Source: Limnoperna fortunei (lineage: Eukaryota > Mollusca > Bivalvia > Mytilida > Modiolidae). From it: a stretch of 64,000 bases of DNA. Shown here one piece after another: positions 1 through 13,200 of the stretch. The first letter of the stretch is position 1. Each line of letters begins with the position of its first letter. Made by a program: the position numbers and the translations under genes. Location: the NCBI GenBank assembly GCA_944474755.1, contig OX104112.1, forward strand, positions 63,767,640 through 63,831,639. The letters are read 5' to 3'. A model generated the notes under the pieces. It was not told where the DNA came from and did no database searches. It saw nothing but the letters and a program-made list of their open reading frames with translations.

Positions 1-2928
1 TAAATACGGGTTACAACAACAAGAGAAGTGTAGACTTACAAGCGAGGTAACTACGGCATTATGAGGGTGAGAGTTAGGGAAACAAGCTGGCTGAGCTAAT
101 TTATAAACAGACAGATGTTAACATAGCTTGCACAATTTTTATCGACAAATTTCTACAGATTTGTAAGCTTTGCATTCCATCATAAAAAGTAGTCATCAGA
201 GAGGATGACAAGGTATTGTTTAATTCCGACTTACAGAAATAAGACAAAGAGACAGACTTCGAAGAAATTATTTGAAACATAAACCCCTCACAACCACACT
301 AAATTTTAAAAAATCACCTCCACAAGGTAAACAGTATGAAGAAACACGCAAAAACAACATATTTTCTTTATATTAGTGAAAATCTTAGAGACATCAAATT
401 TTTGCGCAAGCTTAAATTTAAATTAAATCGACAATACTTAGAGCGGATTTATCTAACATTGATTCTTCTAATTCTATAATAGTCTTGCGAGGGGTGGGAC
501 AAATGTGGTCAAGGAAATGCCCAACGTTGAGAAAAGCTTCATCTTCCAGCTGACAGAATTATCACTGGACTCTGTTTACATAGGTGTTATTGCATCTGAA
601 ACACTATTTTATATCCTGCAGAAACTACCATATACCTAGACTTATTAAACAAACAAATTTACTATTGTTTAATGTCCGTTTCGAGCTGAATATACTATTA
701 TATTGCGTAGTTACTAGCAGCTATGAAAACAACTGCTTACTATTTCAGCATGTTCAGTTATATATTAAAGAAACCAGACGATTTACAACTTATTAGGCTT
801 TCAAGGTAAAACGTAGTTACATCAATTTTGGCGCCGCCTTTTCCCCATTGTTTCTGGGTTTTTTTTGGGGGGGGGGGTCTTCTAAATTACTTTGTCAAAG
901 TATGTACTATGTGAACTGTACCTTATGAATGTTCATATTTATTTTTTACGCCATGTTTATATCCATGTCTTATCTTTGTCTTAGTTGATTGTAAAATATA
1001 TTCGTACGATATCAGTAAACGTCAATACATGTATACTGTGTAAATCACGGAGAAGGCGATTCTAAATTGTTATAATTTGTGTCTGATCTTGTCTTCTGTT
1101 TTTGACAATGTTTAAACTAATGTAAAAGATTAATAATTACTGGCATGACAAGTAACATTAATTTGGTTGGTCTAGTACCTATTCATTTTTCCAACTTATT
1201 TTATCCCTAAAATATAAAATATTAGATGAAACGTGAACACACCATTTAGATCTATTTACGTATCCAAACGTTTTTCATTGTCTTGTGTATACTTTTTTGA
1301 TTGTATCTTATAATAATTTGACATGAATACAGATTCCACATTTTTTGAAAAATATGTCATATTAGAGTTTTAATAACTTAAATGAATTGTGAACATTTGT
1401 TGTTTTTAAAGAGACTTGATACTTTAAAAAATATTGTATATATTTTTGTATTGATGAGCATATTACAATACAAACGTTTGTATTAAATCGCAAACAACAA
1501 TAGCTGCTTTTAACTAAGATAGAAATTTTTATCCACAGGAAAAGGAGATAAAATTGTGTCAATTGATGTAGGGACTTTGTCAACAAAACTATTCTTGTTC
1601 AATTTTGACGTACAGCAATTGTGTCTGCTTGTTTAATTTGTAGACAATAAAACACGATGGATGTACAATACCACTTGTACTCATTTGAACGGATTGCGGT
1701 TTTGCTATATTGTGATTTTTTCACATCAAATATGTCCTACAATTCTCTTATGTTATCCGTATATAAGGCACTATCTTGGCCTTACAATGTTTCCTCACTG
1801 AAATGTTTCCTTACTAAACAGATACTTGAAAAAAACCTTTTCTAATTATCCCTGGAATAAGTACATCACCAGTAAGCATTACCATTTTCGTCATTACATG
1901 TTTTTGTTTCTTAAGGTTGATTATTTGCTACAAAATAAACATTGATGTATTGACTGCTCATTTTTCTTTTTTGTTTTTGCTGAGGCTTCATTTTTTGCGA
2001 GTTTTAATAACGCTGAAATAGACGAAGTCCTGAGCAAGCGATATTACCGGGCAATGTAGGCAATTGCAATTAATGTCAAGTTTTCATATCGAAGCAAAAT
2101 CATATTATGACCACCTGAAAAATGCTGAGAGAGAAATAATATTTATCTGAATACACTCGGCTGTTTGAGACCAAATCAATTTCACTTGAGCCAAAGTCTA
2201 TTTAGTATACTGTCCCATTATAAAGGTCGAAGTTTTTTTTTAATTTTTCATCAAACTAAGTGCTAGTTCTTGGACAAATTTACACTGTCAGATGATTTGC
2301 TCTTTATCATAATACATGTGATAAATTCTCCAGATTAGAAATATCTGTCGTCCATGTTTCTCTGTGAAAAAAAAAACGGAATCGACCCTTTCTTTATCAT
2401 TTTTGCTAGTATTTGCTTTAGTATATAGAGAATGTTCTAAGTGTTCTAAAGCAAGATTTTACAACAGAAATCACAGTCGAAGTTTTTAATAATGGCTTGC
2501 TTCCCAGTTTCATGAATGCTTCGCTTTTTATGTTTAGCACTTTGTTTCATTTAGGACACCTAACATTTTTCTTTCTGTGAGGTATTTTTCTGATAGAAAC
2601 AAATAACACTTTGAACTGATTGCGCATGATCCGAAACATTTGTTAAACTGAAGTTTTTTTACAATTAAATATTTTTGTTTGTATTATAATCTTTAATGCA
2701 ATTTATTCATTTATCGTTTATTATTCAATATTTCTACCCTGACCATACTTGAAAAGTTTCCAGTGCTCTACCCACAGAACTAACCATCGCGTCTTAAGGT
2801 GTCCTCTCGGTTAGGGGTTGCCATTTAATTCATGCCTCAAATGAAATAACCTGTGTCACAGTATTTTAGGGTCCTTTTTGTAGCCGTAAAAATTGTCGTA
2901 ATGAGTTTTGATAGCTGTTTGGATGAAC
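1..2928. other. Unassigned AT-rich intergenic DNA
   Basis: I see no supported gene here. The open frames present are short and have low-complexity, AT-driven translations. Two small things stand out. A run of G follows a T run at 867-877. A stretch around 1230-1245 (aaacgtgaacacacca) matches the outer end of the terminal inverted repeat of the FLYWCH element at 24454-25960, possibly a relic of a related element. Confidence 0.5.
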
Positions 2929-3227
2929 ATATAACCTATCTTGCTATGAAACGCTGTTTGTACGTACTGTTGTGTAATTTATGTTTACAGTTTCACGATG
3001 GAAGTTAGAATTATTGACTTACAGTGAGACTAAATGATGTCGAAACATATTTGTGATTTTCAGTCCTCTCTTTTGCATGCGTAAGGATTATTGCTGAGTG
3101 GACTTTTCATGCGTAATGGATTTTTTTTTAAATGCGTATAAAGTATATTCCTCATTGAAATTTGGACAGGAGTTTGGCTTTAAACTCATCAATCAACAGA
3201 TCCTGCAACACATGTAAAACCTCTTGA
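2929..3227 (+). repeat. Left copy of ~298-bp direct repeat flanking LINE
   Basis: This segment is repeated almost base for base at 4700-4997. The differences are a handful of substitutions and a shorter T run in the second copy. The two copies bracket the truncated LINE at 3228-4699 exactly: homology starts at atataacctatc and stops at acctcttga on both sides. The simplest reading is a very long target-site duplication made when the LINE inserted. A tandem duplication predating the insertion is the alternative. Confidence 0.85.
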
Positions 3228-3229
3228 CC

Positions 3230-4408
3230 CTGACTGGCGTTTATGTACAAGGTCTTCTGAATCAAATTACATTACTTAATGATTGGTCAAAGAAGTGGAA
3301 CTTACCCGTCAACGAGGATAAAACGAAGGTCATGCATGTACGCAAAATGTCAATGAAAAGAAGTGTGACTGAATTCAAATAAGGCGGTCAGGTTATTGAA
3401 TTCACGAAGTGCTACAAATACTTAGGACTCACTATCACATATACTTTAGACTTGTTAGACGGAATTAATGAATTAGTTAGTGCTGGAAGTCGCGCCCTTG
3501 GTGGACTAAGTTCAAAATTTGTACAACTTGATGGACTTGATTATGCAACTTTTACCAAACTATACGATAGCATGGTGATCCCGATAATTGACTATGCTTC
3601 CGGTATATGGGGCTTCAAAAACTATGAAAACATTGATAGACTTCAAAATCGGGCAATACGAACATTTCTTGGTGTTAATAAATGTACTCCTACATCTGCC
3701 ATTAATGGTGACATGGGTTGGATTACAGTAGGCATTAGACGTCATTGTAATATGATTAGGCTTTGACATAGGATAATGTGCATGAATGCTAACAGACTTC
3801 CGTTCAAAATTTTCAAATGGGACTCGATCGTCTCACGGAGATACAGAGGAACTTGGTATAACGATCTAGGCAAAGTAATGGATTTGTGTGGACTGAAGGA
3901 CCTCTTCGATTCAAACACGACCAATGGACTAAGTGCGAAATTTGTGGTAAAATTTGCAGAAACAATGATGATGGAAAAACATATTGAACAGTGGAAAGTC
4001 GAAGTAAGCAGTATGCCAAAACTACGAATTTTTAAACTACTAAATTCGAACTATAAAGCTCAGGATTATGTCAAAGCCAACATTACCCGTCAACAGAGAT
4101 CGGCGATAGCGAGAACTTATCCACTTGAAAATGAGCGAGGCAGATATCGTGGGACTCCGGCTAACCGAAGGTTCTGCAAAGTGTGTAAAGACGGAAAGTC
4201 GATAGAGGATGAAAAACATTTTCTTATACAGTGTCCAACATACCAAGACGAGAGTAACAGAACGTTTGTTGACTTTCAATTAAGGAACGCCATTGACTTT
4301 TCTTCTTTAAATGAGTCTGAAATTTTAACCATTCTATTTACAACAGACTGCAAACTTATTTCCTCATATATTGTAAACATTTCTTTTGTTAGAGATCAGT
4401 TAATTTAA
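3230..4408 (+). pseudogene. LINE reverse transcriptase C-terminal fragment
   Basis: One reading frame runs from 3230 to the stop at 4406-4408, broken only by a TAA at 3380-3382 and a TGA at 3764-3766. Before the first stop it reads like the RT thumb entrance (DWSKKWNLPVNEDKTKVMHV), followed by CYKYLGLTI, the usual palm/thumb block of non-LTR RTs. Next comes LQNRAIRTFLGV and, near the end, a CKVC...HFLIQC zinc-knuckle-like motif, typical of the C-terminus of many invertebrate LINE ORF2 proteins. Catalytic FADD/YADD and the endonuclease are missing because of the 5' truncation. The frame is preserved over about 390 codons with only two nonsense changes, so the copy is fairly young. I cannot assign the clade with certainty. 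Confidence 0.85.
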
Positions 4409-4560
4409 AGTTTAAGTAAGTTTTCTTTTTGATTTAGAGCTTAAGAAAGTTTTCCTTTTGATTTAAAGAAAGTTCATGAAAGTTTTTGTTATGATTTAAA
4501 GTTTAAGAAAGTTTTCTTTATGATTTAGACTTAAAGAAAGTCTTGTAATCTTGATTTAAT
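4405..4560 (+). repeat. Tandem repeats in LINE 3' UTR
   Basis: About five imperfect units of roughly 29-33 bp follow the LINE stop codon. Each is built on gtttaagaaagttttctt followed by a gatttaga/gatttaaa element. The repeats belong to the retrotransposon 3' UTR, not to the host. Confidence 0.7.
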
Positions 4561-4699
4561 GGAAACTACAAAACGGACAATATTTATAGTATAATGATGA
4601 AGTGCTCCATAAGCCTTTGAAGGCTGGCTAATAAATTTATGTCATTATGTATATGCGTTATTTGTAAATATCAGGCTGCACTTAAATAAAATAAACAAT

Positions 4700-4997
4700 A
4701 TATAACCTATCTTGCTATGAAACGCTGTTTGTGCGTACTGTTGTGTAATTTATGTTTCCAGTTTCACGATGGAAGTTAGAATTATTGACTTACAGTGAGA
4801 CTAAATGATGTCGAAACATATTTATGATTTTCAGTCCTCTCTTTTGCATGCGTAAGAATTATTGCTGAGTGGACTTTTCATGCGTAATGGATTTTTTTAA
4901 AATGCGTATAAAGTATATTCCTCATTGAAATTTGGACAGGAGTTTGGCTTTAAACTCATCAATCAACAGATCCTGCAACACATGTAAAACCTCTTGA
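4700..4997 (+). repeat. Right copy of ~298-bp direct repeat flanking LINE
   Basis: Near-identical partner of 2929-3227. It starts immediately after the A/T-rich tail of the LINE and ends where homology to the left copy stops (acctcttga at 4989-4997). Confidence 0.85.
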
Positions 4998-5054
4998 TAT
5001 GTTGGTGATACTATTTATAATGCACAGGTAGCATTTCATACTGTTATTCCTTGT

Positions 5055-5321
5055 AGGGGCCTCGGTGGCAGAGTTTTTAAGGTAGCTTGTCTACTATTGA
5101 TCACGTGGTCTGTCAACGCTGAGGTTGCGGGTTCGAGTCTCACTGCGGCGGGCAGGTTGCACTGACTCCAATCTTAATTGTCAAGATTTAAGTTTTCATA
5201 TCAAAATTCGGGGGCTTTCTCTGAGTACTCCTATTTCCTCCCCTAATAAAAACTGTACGCCATGATATAGCTGAAAAATTGCTGAAAGTGGCGTAAAACA
5301 CCATTCAAACAAACAAAAATA
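5055..5321 (+). mobile_element. tRNA-derived SINE with 11-bp target duplication
   Basis: The head (ggggcctcggtggcagag, then gggttcgagtct) carries tRNA-like A and B box promoter sequences for RNA polymerase III. The body ends in a tail with tagctgaaaaattgctgaaa and then cattcaaacaaacaaaa. The flanks show a perfect 11-bp direct repeat, ttattccttgt, at 5044-5054 and 5322-5332, which fixes the boundaries. The element resembles the bivalve SINE type found reversed at 52097-52349 and at the right edge of the window. It has no coding capacity and depends on a LINE in trans. Confidence 0.88.
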
Positions 5322-5390
5322 TTATTCCTTGTTAGCTAAATAACAAGGAAACACAATTGATTACACCTGAAATCGCAATCCAAAGGACAA

Positions 5391-7228
5391 AAAACTTTAA
5401 AACAAAATATCAAGAAAGAAACACAATTTCCGAATAACAGTAATTAGAGTAGGTGTTTCCTGTATTATTAACGACGTGGTTTTCTTTTATTTATATATAT
5501 AGAAAAATGTAAACTTTAGGCCAAGGAAACATAACACTATTTCAGTTCAAGTGCGATTACGATTAACTATGTGACACAACGCTTGTTTTTTTAAAATAAA
5601 TCAGAAAATACAGAAGCTTGATCAAAAGAACGAAATCCAATCTCAAAATTACACGGAAAACAAAACTCAAGATCACATCAAACAACAAATCCTCAAAACA
5701 TATAGCAAACAAATAAGTTATACGAACCCCTCTAAACAAATATCGTGTTCCCTTGAAGGACAGCATATCCTGCTTCCTTAGTAAGCACCCGTCATATAAG
5801 ATATATTTTAAATCTGTGTGAGGTTACGAACGAGAGGAAAGACCAAATAAGTTACTCTAAAATTATATGCCTGAAAAAGTATAAATATTTAGCTGGTGCT
5901 GCAGGATTATTACTACACAGAAGTGGGGAATTAGAGTTATCTCACTTGTTGTATAATAGTCTGTTATAGATCTTAAAATACTGATCTAAATACGAAACAA
6001 ATTTTCCACCACATGATGTGTTAAGCTCATTAAGATAATTGCACTCAAGCGTACTTAATCGTGCGATGTTCAAAGATAGGGTATATATAGCGAAACTGGT
6101 TGAGTCAGGGTTTTTCTGACGTAATAGGCGATAAAAAAATCAGCCTCGTATGAATACAAACAAATATTACCACCATACACGACAAGTATGTTTTTGATAA
6201 AAAAAAATCTAGAATTTGTAGTATTTTTAATGTCAGAGTCAGAGTGGCAATAAACTAAATAGAATTTACCTGTAGGAAAAAATAAATACTCATATATGAT
6301 AGTAGATATTAGTTTTCTATGAGCATAACTTTATTGTAATTGTTTACATGACACTAAAATACTATTACTACCAGTACTAAAATAAATTAGATATTAGGAG
6401 CAATACATTTTTGTTCTCGCCTAAAACTCCACGAGGGTAAAAAAACTGTCTGGGAATATGTACGTTGACAAAACAAATGTAACTAGTTACATGTTCGAAG
6501 TGTCAAAGCGCGCAAAATTGGAAAGGGAAATAACTAGTTATTTGTTCGACGTGAAAAAGAGCGCCAAATGGAAGTGACACTCAGTCATGACTTTGTTTTT
6601 CTTCGTGTTTAGTTCAGTATGATTATACAGTTATGGCCTTTAAATTGACTTTTGGTAATATACAAATTATTAAATCTTTCTCGACTTAATAATTACGGAA
6701 ATTATCTTCAATGAGGGAGGGCCAATCTGAACACATCAGCAGCACTGACAGCCATGTTAAATCTCCCTCCGCTGAAAATATCCTGGTCGAATTTCTACAT
6801 ATTAAGGTTCAATGTGTGGACCAGTTACTGGAAGCCGTTTGTATGTTTTTTTCCTATAAGTTTCTATGTTAAGCTATGTTGCAAGTTGGAATAACTTTGT
6901 ACAAGTGGACACTATATGTTATACGTCAACACACCAATTCACACACTACTGGAGGTTTGGCATCCTATACAACGTGGTTTGTCCCACAGTTTCTTTTGAA
7001 ATGCCCGTAGGAAGTGATCAGGACCATTAATGTATTTGCTTGATGTTTTTCTAGTTTACCGGTTTCTGGGACTGATTTCTGGATGGTATTTTATGAATTT
7101 TCATATTACTTTCAGTTGTTACATCAACACGTTTTGTGTTTTGATACTTTGGTGTTATATTAACGGAATGAAACTCATCGTTAAAGAAACATATTCGTTA
7201 AAATTTTTAAAAGTTTCTTTAAAAGTAA
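5391..7228. other. Non-coding flank of GTPase copy A
   Basis: No gene is supported. The stretch is homologous to the flank of copy B (34265-37660). It holds one copy of a ~290-bp unit (about 6700-6905, with ggttcaatgtgtgga and cctatgttaagct-like blocks) that occurs several times in tandem at 35690-36905. It also holds an imperfect ~50-bp direct repeat around 6479-6571 (taactagttacatgttcg / taactagttatttgttcg). Confidence 0.5.
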
Positions 7229-7234
7229 TTTATT
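7229..7234 (-). promoter_or_regulatory. Probable polyadenylation signal of GTPase copy A
   Basis: The reverse strand reads AATAAA about 60 nt downstream of the copy A stop codon at 7295-7297, a plausible distance for a short 3' UTR. The assignment rests only on motif and position. Confidence 0.4.
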
Positions 7235-7294
7235 GTTTAGTCTGCAATTTTGTTAACTGTTTTTAATCGTGGTGTAAATTAACGTTATCGCTAA

Positions 7295-10200
7295 TCAGCT
7301 TATCACACAACAGCTACTTCTTTCAGGTGTTGTTACGTTTTGATGTGTGGAATTATGATTCGCAGAATTAGAAATTGACAATGATTGATCATGTTCCAAT
7401 CCACTTTTTGTTGTTGTTACGGTTTGAGGCTCTATCTTTTTTGAATCAGATGTTGACAACGACCGACTTTGATCTGTACTGCTCTCCGTTGTTTCTTCTG
7501 AAGAAGAGATTGAAGAAGGCTGCCATTTCCCCGTACAAGGTTTACCTAACCTGCGACTGAGTAGTAACATAAGCATCTCTTGAATATTTATGTTTTCCTT
7601 TGCACTTGTTTCAATGTGGAGTAAGTATTCGTTTCTAACGAATCGCTGAAAAAAATGAATGCGGCTTTTGAACAAAAATATTAATTATTTATGTGACAAA
7701 ATAATGACTCGCTGATACATAATATGTCGCTACAAGGATATTATTTATTAGCAAAATGTTGTGTTATATAGCATGGTTAATGGACGGGAGAATTCTGGTA
7801 CAGATGAGCTCTCGGGTACTAATCTGTATTAGTTGTGGACTCCTATCAAAACGCCTGGAACAATATTGTTGCTATGGTATAATTATTGTTTCAGGCGTTT
7901 TGATTATATGTCGTATATTAAACAATAGTGCGTCTGTATGATGTCGCAAAGTCAAAATTGTAGGTAGAACGTCCAAAGTAGATTCTTATATGCGTTTTGC
8001 AAAAGACTAAAGGAACTTTCAAGGGTGATATAAATTTTGTCTTTTTGCGAGTGAAGCGCATCGCAATAAGCAAAAAGACATAAAAATTGCGATTTTTATA
8101 ATGTTTCTGCAGCTTTTGTTCATTTGCTTTTGAACACAAATATTCATTATTTATTTAACAAAACAATAACTTTCCTATACAAAACACTTCTTTTTACGCC
8201 GGAATAATGTTGTTATATTTTACGATGGTATTATTTATAAGCATCATGTTATGTTAATAACATGGTTATATCAGTAATTAAAAACTGTGAATATAGTTAA
8301 GTACTACAGGTATTGTTAGCTAACAGAAGAGCAATCGTCTTGAAATATACATGTATATGATAATCGTACAGGCAGTTGAGTCAGTTGGAAATTTCATATG
8401 TTTCAATCAGGACATATGGGTTCTTCATGCAATGATTCATCCATAGTCATATTCAATCGGAAACAATACTGCGATAATTAAACGTCTCAAATTCGTTACA
8501 ATACATAATTTGATATATATAAATATTTTAAAAAATAAAAGTAAAAGCAAAATATCTTGCTGTTGTATTCATACACACCTGGAAAAAAGTTAAGCACCCC
8601 TAGTATTTTGAAGTCATACATATTCGAACACCTTTGGACTAATATTGGACTGTGATTTTTTTTATGTGTAAAGCAAACAAAAATATGCACTGTTGGGCAC
8701 AATGAAACATTATTTAAGCCAAATAACTAATTATTTTATTTACATATTTTATCAAAACATGGACGGTCTTTGCTCTTTCACGTGGTCTTTAAAAGCATTT
8801 TACCAAAAGCTCCAAACTGTTATTTATTATCAAATCACACTTCAAAACGTCAATCGTAAACACCAAATAGATAATTAGTCGTCGAAGGGTCAATATCCGG
8901 TATATCCATCGTTAAAATGAATGACTGCTGCAACCCTTCTTCGCATACTGCTAGTGAGGCGTCTAATTTGTTGAAGCGTTATCGGTGGCCATTCTTGGTG
9001 TTAATGTTCTGTGGAGGAGGTTTCAGAGTTTGTAATCGCCTATCCAATTGATCCCAATAGATGATCTATTGGTTTGAGACCAGGACTTCTTGCAGGCCAC
9101 GAAAGATTGGTCACAGCTTCGTTCTCTAGATATGCCATTACTGCCCCGGAACGGTGAGGTCTAGCGTTGTCATCCATGAAAACAGTTCTTGATTCTAACG
9201 GGTGGTTTTCAAAATGAGGCACTACAGGTTTAAGCACCTCCAGGTTGTACTTTTCGCCATTAAGGTTGCCATAGATTGTTACTAGACTCAGTTTGCAATC
9301 ACGTGAGATACATCCCCACACCATAACTGAGTCGCTATCGAAAGGCACTGTTGGAACAATGTTTCTCGACAAGTAAGTTGAGTTTTGATGCATCCAAACA
9401 CGGGTTCGCTCATCAGTACATTGAGTAAAAATCGGATCTCATCTGACCAGTGTATTCGTCGTCATGTTCTAAGGTTCCAATTGTGTCTTGCTCTGCACAA
9501 GACCAACCTGTCCCTGCGATGGCGATCATCAACTATTGGGCATTTAATGACTCTCCTTGACCTCAATCCTGCAGCTTTCTGACCGACCGAACAACTAATG
9601 ACTTTATAATGATAGACAAGATGACGTCCTATTGCCTTGTAAGATATACCTGTGGAATACATGTCCATGATTTGCCATGCTTACTTTAAATTATTTGGAA
9701 ATTAGAAATTCGGGATTGAAATACCAAATAGTGGACTTTGGACGTGATGAAGGGAGCAAGCTTCAAGTGGACAGAAAACCGCGCTTGAATAAAATTTCAC
9801 ACCTGAACGCTTACATCCTGTTTATGATACATACTGACCAAAATCATTAAAATTAAACTTGATTTACAATAAACGAAAAACAAAAATATTCCGGGTGCTC
9901 AACTTGTTTCCAGGTGTATATTTGTATTTATAATTTATTTCCTTTGGCATTTATATTTAATATACCTTTACATCTACTGGATTTATTGCACTTTCCATGT
10001 CACATTTATTCCCCACTAATATTGTTCCGTCGGTGTCATATCTGGTCATCTTTATGGCGTTACAGTTACCTCGTGCAGATTGAAGAGAGGACTAAAATAT
10101 AATTGTTTTGCAGGGAATTTTTTTGTAACAGACATGAAACCAAACGATAAAATTGGTTGCTTGATTATTTTTGTAATAAGTTCATTATGTACATGTATAG

Positions 10201-13200
10201 AGTAGTTACTGATATAAACAGATTGTTTGGTGACAGGAAGCAGAGAGGTTAAAAATCAGTGCAATCATTTGCTATATGAACTGTAGAGATTTCTTTATTT
10301 CAATATTGTCATTGCAATCGTATGAATAATAACACACCAACAATGTTTTCTTTGCATTAGATTTAAATTGGAAATTTGTAGCTGATTAACTTTTTGCAAT
10401 GAACAGAACAAGATATTCAAAATTACAACTAAAATGTAAGTAATATAACAATACATATAGAGGATTTGGCCGAATAGTCTAGAGCATAATGTAGGCGAAC
10501 GGATGCAAGAGTATGACAACGGTGTGAGTTCGAATCTTACTTTTTTCGTTGAATAACTTATTGCCGTCCTGCATGTAGCTGATCTAAGTTTGCTTGCTGG
10601 TAGAGTAAGAATGACTACTGCCAAACACTTGCTTCTTTTAATCAATTTCATTGGTTGATATTTTGACGTCATATAAAAACCTTCTAGCCCGGGAATTTCC
10701 TAGCTATGTTTGTAAGGGTTTCGTGGACACATGTGGACACAGAAACCTGACTTGTGAGGATGCTGTCAACTGATACAAACATATTATTTGTTAACCGTTT
10801 TTACATTTGTTACATACCTGATCTGATACGTCATATACAACTATAAAGGTATTGAATGCCTTGTACATGTTATACGAACAAGGTTGGTATTTGTCATCCC
10901 CTTCATCTCTCTGCAACAGAAGAACATTGTAATAGACATGTATCTGACGGAAGCGCTTTGCACCTTCTAAGTTGTATAAATACCAAACAACGCAGGTATT
11001 AATTTACTAAATTAATCTTCCCGAATTTGGCCTGACAATGTAACTTGACCGGTGTATAATAAGAGATATCCAATGATTAATCGTCTGGAGCACCTGTAGG
11101 TACCCCTGGTTGTTGTAGTGTTGCTTGGTGGGTTTTCTTGCTATTTTTCTTATTAGTACAAATACTATATTTCTTCCGGTTTACAGTTCATACATGATTT
11201 AACTATATTTGAACGCATAATATTAACTACTCTGTCTAACTTAAATAAAACTTTCATCGATATACGTCAATAATACGTCTACTTCGTTACAAAACATTGT
11301 TCTTTCGATATATTTTCACACATATTCCGTTGATTGTGAAAATTCTAAATTTACGCCAAGAGAATAACTATCAACCCTTATGTTAAGAACTTGTAACAAA
11401 ATAAATAAATGAAACTCCTATAACTGATTAAATGAGCTACCAATTTGAATGTGAACCAGAAGATAAATATCATTCATTCGCTTGTAATGAAAATATGACG
11501 GAATTTTTATAACTTACAAAACTGACGCAAATTTCATCTCCATCATCAGTGAAAACTGTAGTGGTTGGCTGTCAATATAATGAACTAGAATTAAAATTAT
11601 ATTTATTATAAATGTGGTTCTGAAGTAAATTCTGATAGAGACAGGAGCAAAGTTTGTTGGTAACGTAATCGTGGATTTTTATCTTTGGTTATTTAAGTAC
11701 TTAACACTCATGTAGAGTTAGTTAGGTATTGAATTGTAGAAACCGTCGGAGCTATTTATAACAAATTATGATTGAATTGATTTTTCTGCAACCAAAATTG
11801 ATTCCTTTACACAAATACAATTATTCATTATTTATTCATGCACAGAAGTACTGCAAGTACTTTTCTAGTTGATTTTTGTTTTTGTTATTCTACATGATGA
11901 TTCATAAAAATTAAAACTATTCATTGAAATGCTAGTTCTGGTATTGAATTACCATTGGCTGCAAAGCATGTGTTTATGCATACGATATAAATAACAATTC
12001 CACAAAATAAACTACAAGACTAAATATAGTAAGTTAAGCAAATGTAATACTAATACATACGACTTTAGTTTAGATTTCATCATAAAGTTGCCACAATCAA
12101 GTAGTAAAAACTCACATGAAGCAAAATGCTAATTTTGTATAAAAAATACATAGTTTGAATTTCATTTTTGTTAAAACCCGTTTTAACATGTACATGTATT
12201 ATTACCTGGCTCATCCCTTTGTAACTGAATTGGTAGTCAGATGAAAATGCATTTTCCTAAAATAAAATTAATCTTTATGAGATATACAAAATTTGGTAAA
12301 CAGTCTTAGGTTAATTGTTTTAAAGAAACGCGCGTTATTACTTCTAGCTTTATTGGAAAATATGCTTGTAAAGCAGATCAGACTATGAGTAAATTTAATC
12401 TCAAGCAAATATATGCAAATATAAATCAAAAGTTTATCAGCCCTCTGGGAATATACTAAGAGGAATATGGTGCTCGACCTACAGAGCTTCCCAGAACGTA
12501 AACAGGATAAAGTACGTACTCGGTAGAGGGCCAGATACGTACTCGGTTGTGGGGCATAGGTAGTGTTGTCGGATAAATATACATAGAGCTTGGGCTGCCG
12601 AAAGAGAAGAACGTGTTTAAGGAGTGCCAGGCTATTTGTACGATAAAGACTCGTTTTGTAGATTTTGTAAAAAAGACACGTTCATTGGTCTGTTACAAGT
12701 GGCTAAGTTCACAACTTAACCCTTTTCTGTGGCAGTCAAAATATTGTTCCGGCTATCCTACCGCTTTTTCCTTTGTCAAAATATAGCAAAATATTGATAG
12801 ATGGACTTTATGCAATCAATCTGATAAGTCAAGACTGGATTTATGTAATTGCTCTTAAGAGCTAAAGATGAAATCAACACAGATGATCCCGGCGGACAAC
12901 CCACAATACATGTTTTTGCTCCACTCTATTCATGAAAAGAAAACAAAAAATAGCGATGCAACCAACCAAACAACAGTTATCTGGCACAAATAATCTTTAT
13001 TATTATTCTTTATATTATCAAGTTGGATGTGATAAACCATTGTTCTTGGAACCTTGCTTTCATCTCAAGCAGAATACCTACAAACTATTCTAAAAGTTAC
13101 ATCCCGTACGCTCAGTGTTTTGCTTGCATTTTTTTAGAATTCCGTATTTTACCTGCTAAAATTCTATTACAAAAATTTACAAGGTAACACGTTTATATTT

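Larger units (their letters stand above)
3228..4699 (+). mobile_element. 5'-truncated non-LTR retrotransposon (LINE)
   Basis: This is the 3' part of a LINE: the end of the reverse transcriptase domain, a C-terminal Cys/His zinc-knuckle region, and a 3' UTR with internal tandem repeats and an AATAAA-rich A/T tail (aaataaaataaacaat) at 4684-4699. It begins abruptly inside the RT domain at 3228, as expected of 5' truncation during target-primed reverse transcription. It lies between two copies of a ~298-bp direct repeat. It carries in-frame stops and is dead. Confidence 0.85.

Noticed and set aside
5057..5135. Possible functional tRNA gene
   Set aside because: The A and B boxes belong to a SINE with tail and target duplication, and the sequence does not fold as a complete cloverleaf by eye.
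7375..7560. Plus-strand 61-codon open frame opposite the last exon of GTPase copy A
   Set aside because: It is the antisense shadow of the real exon, which has recognisable G5 and prenylation motifs.
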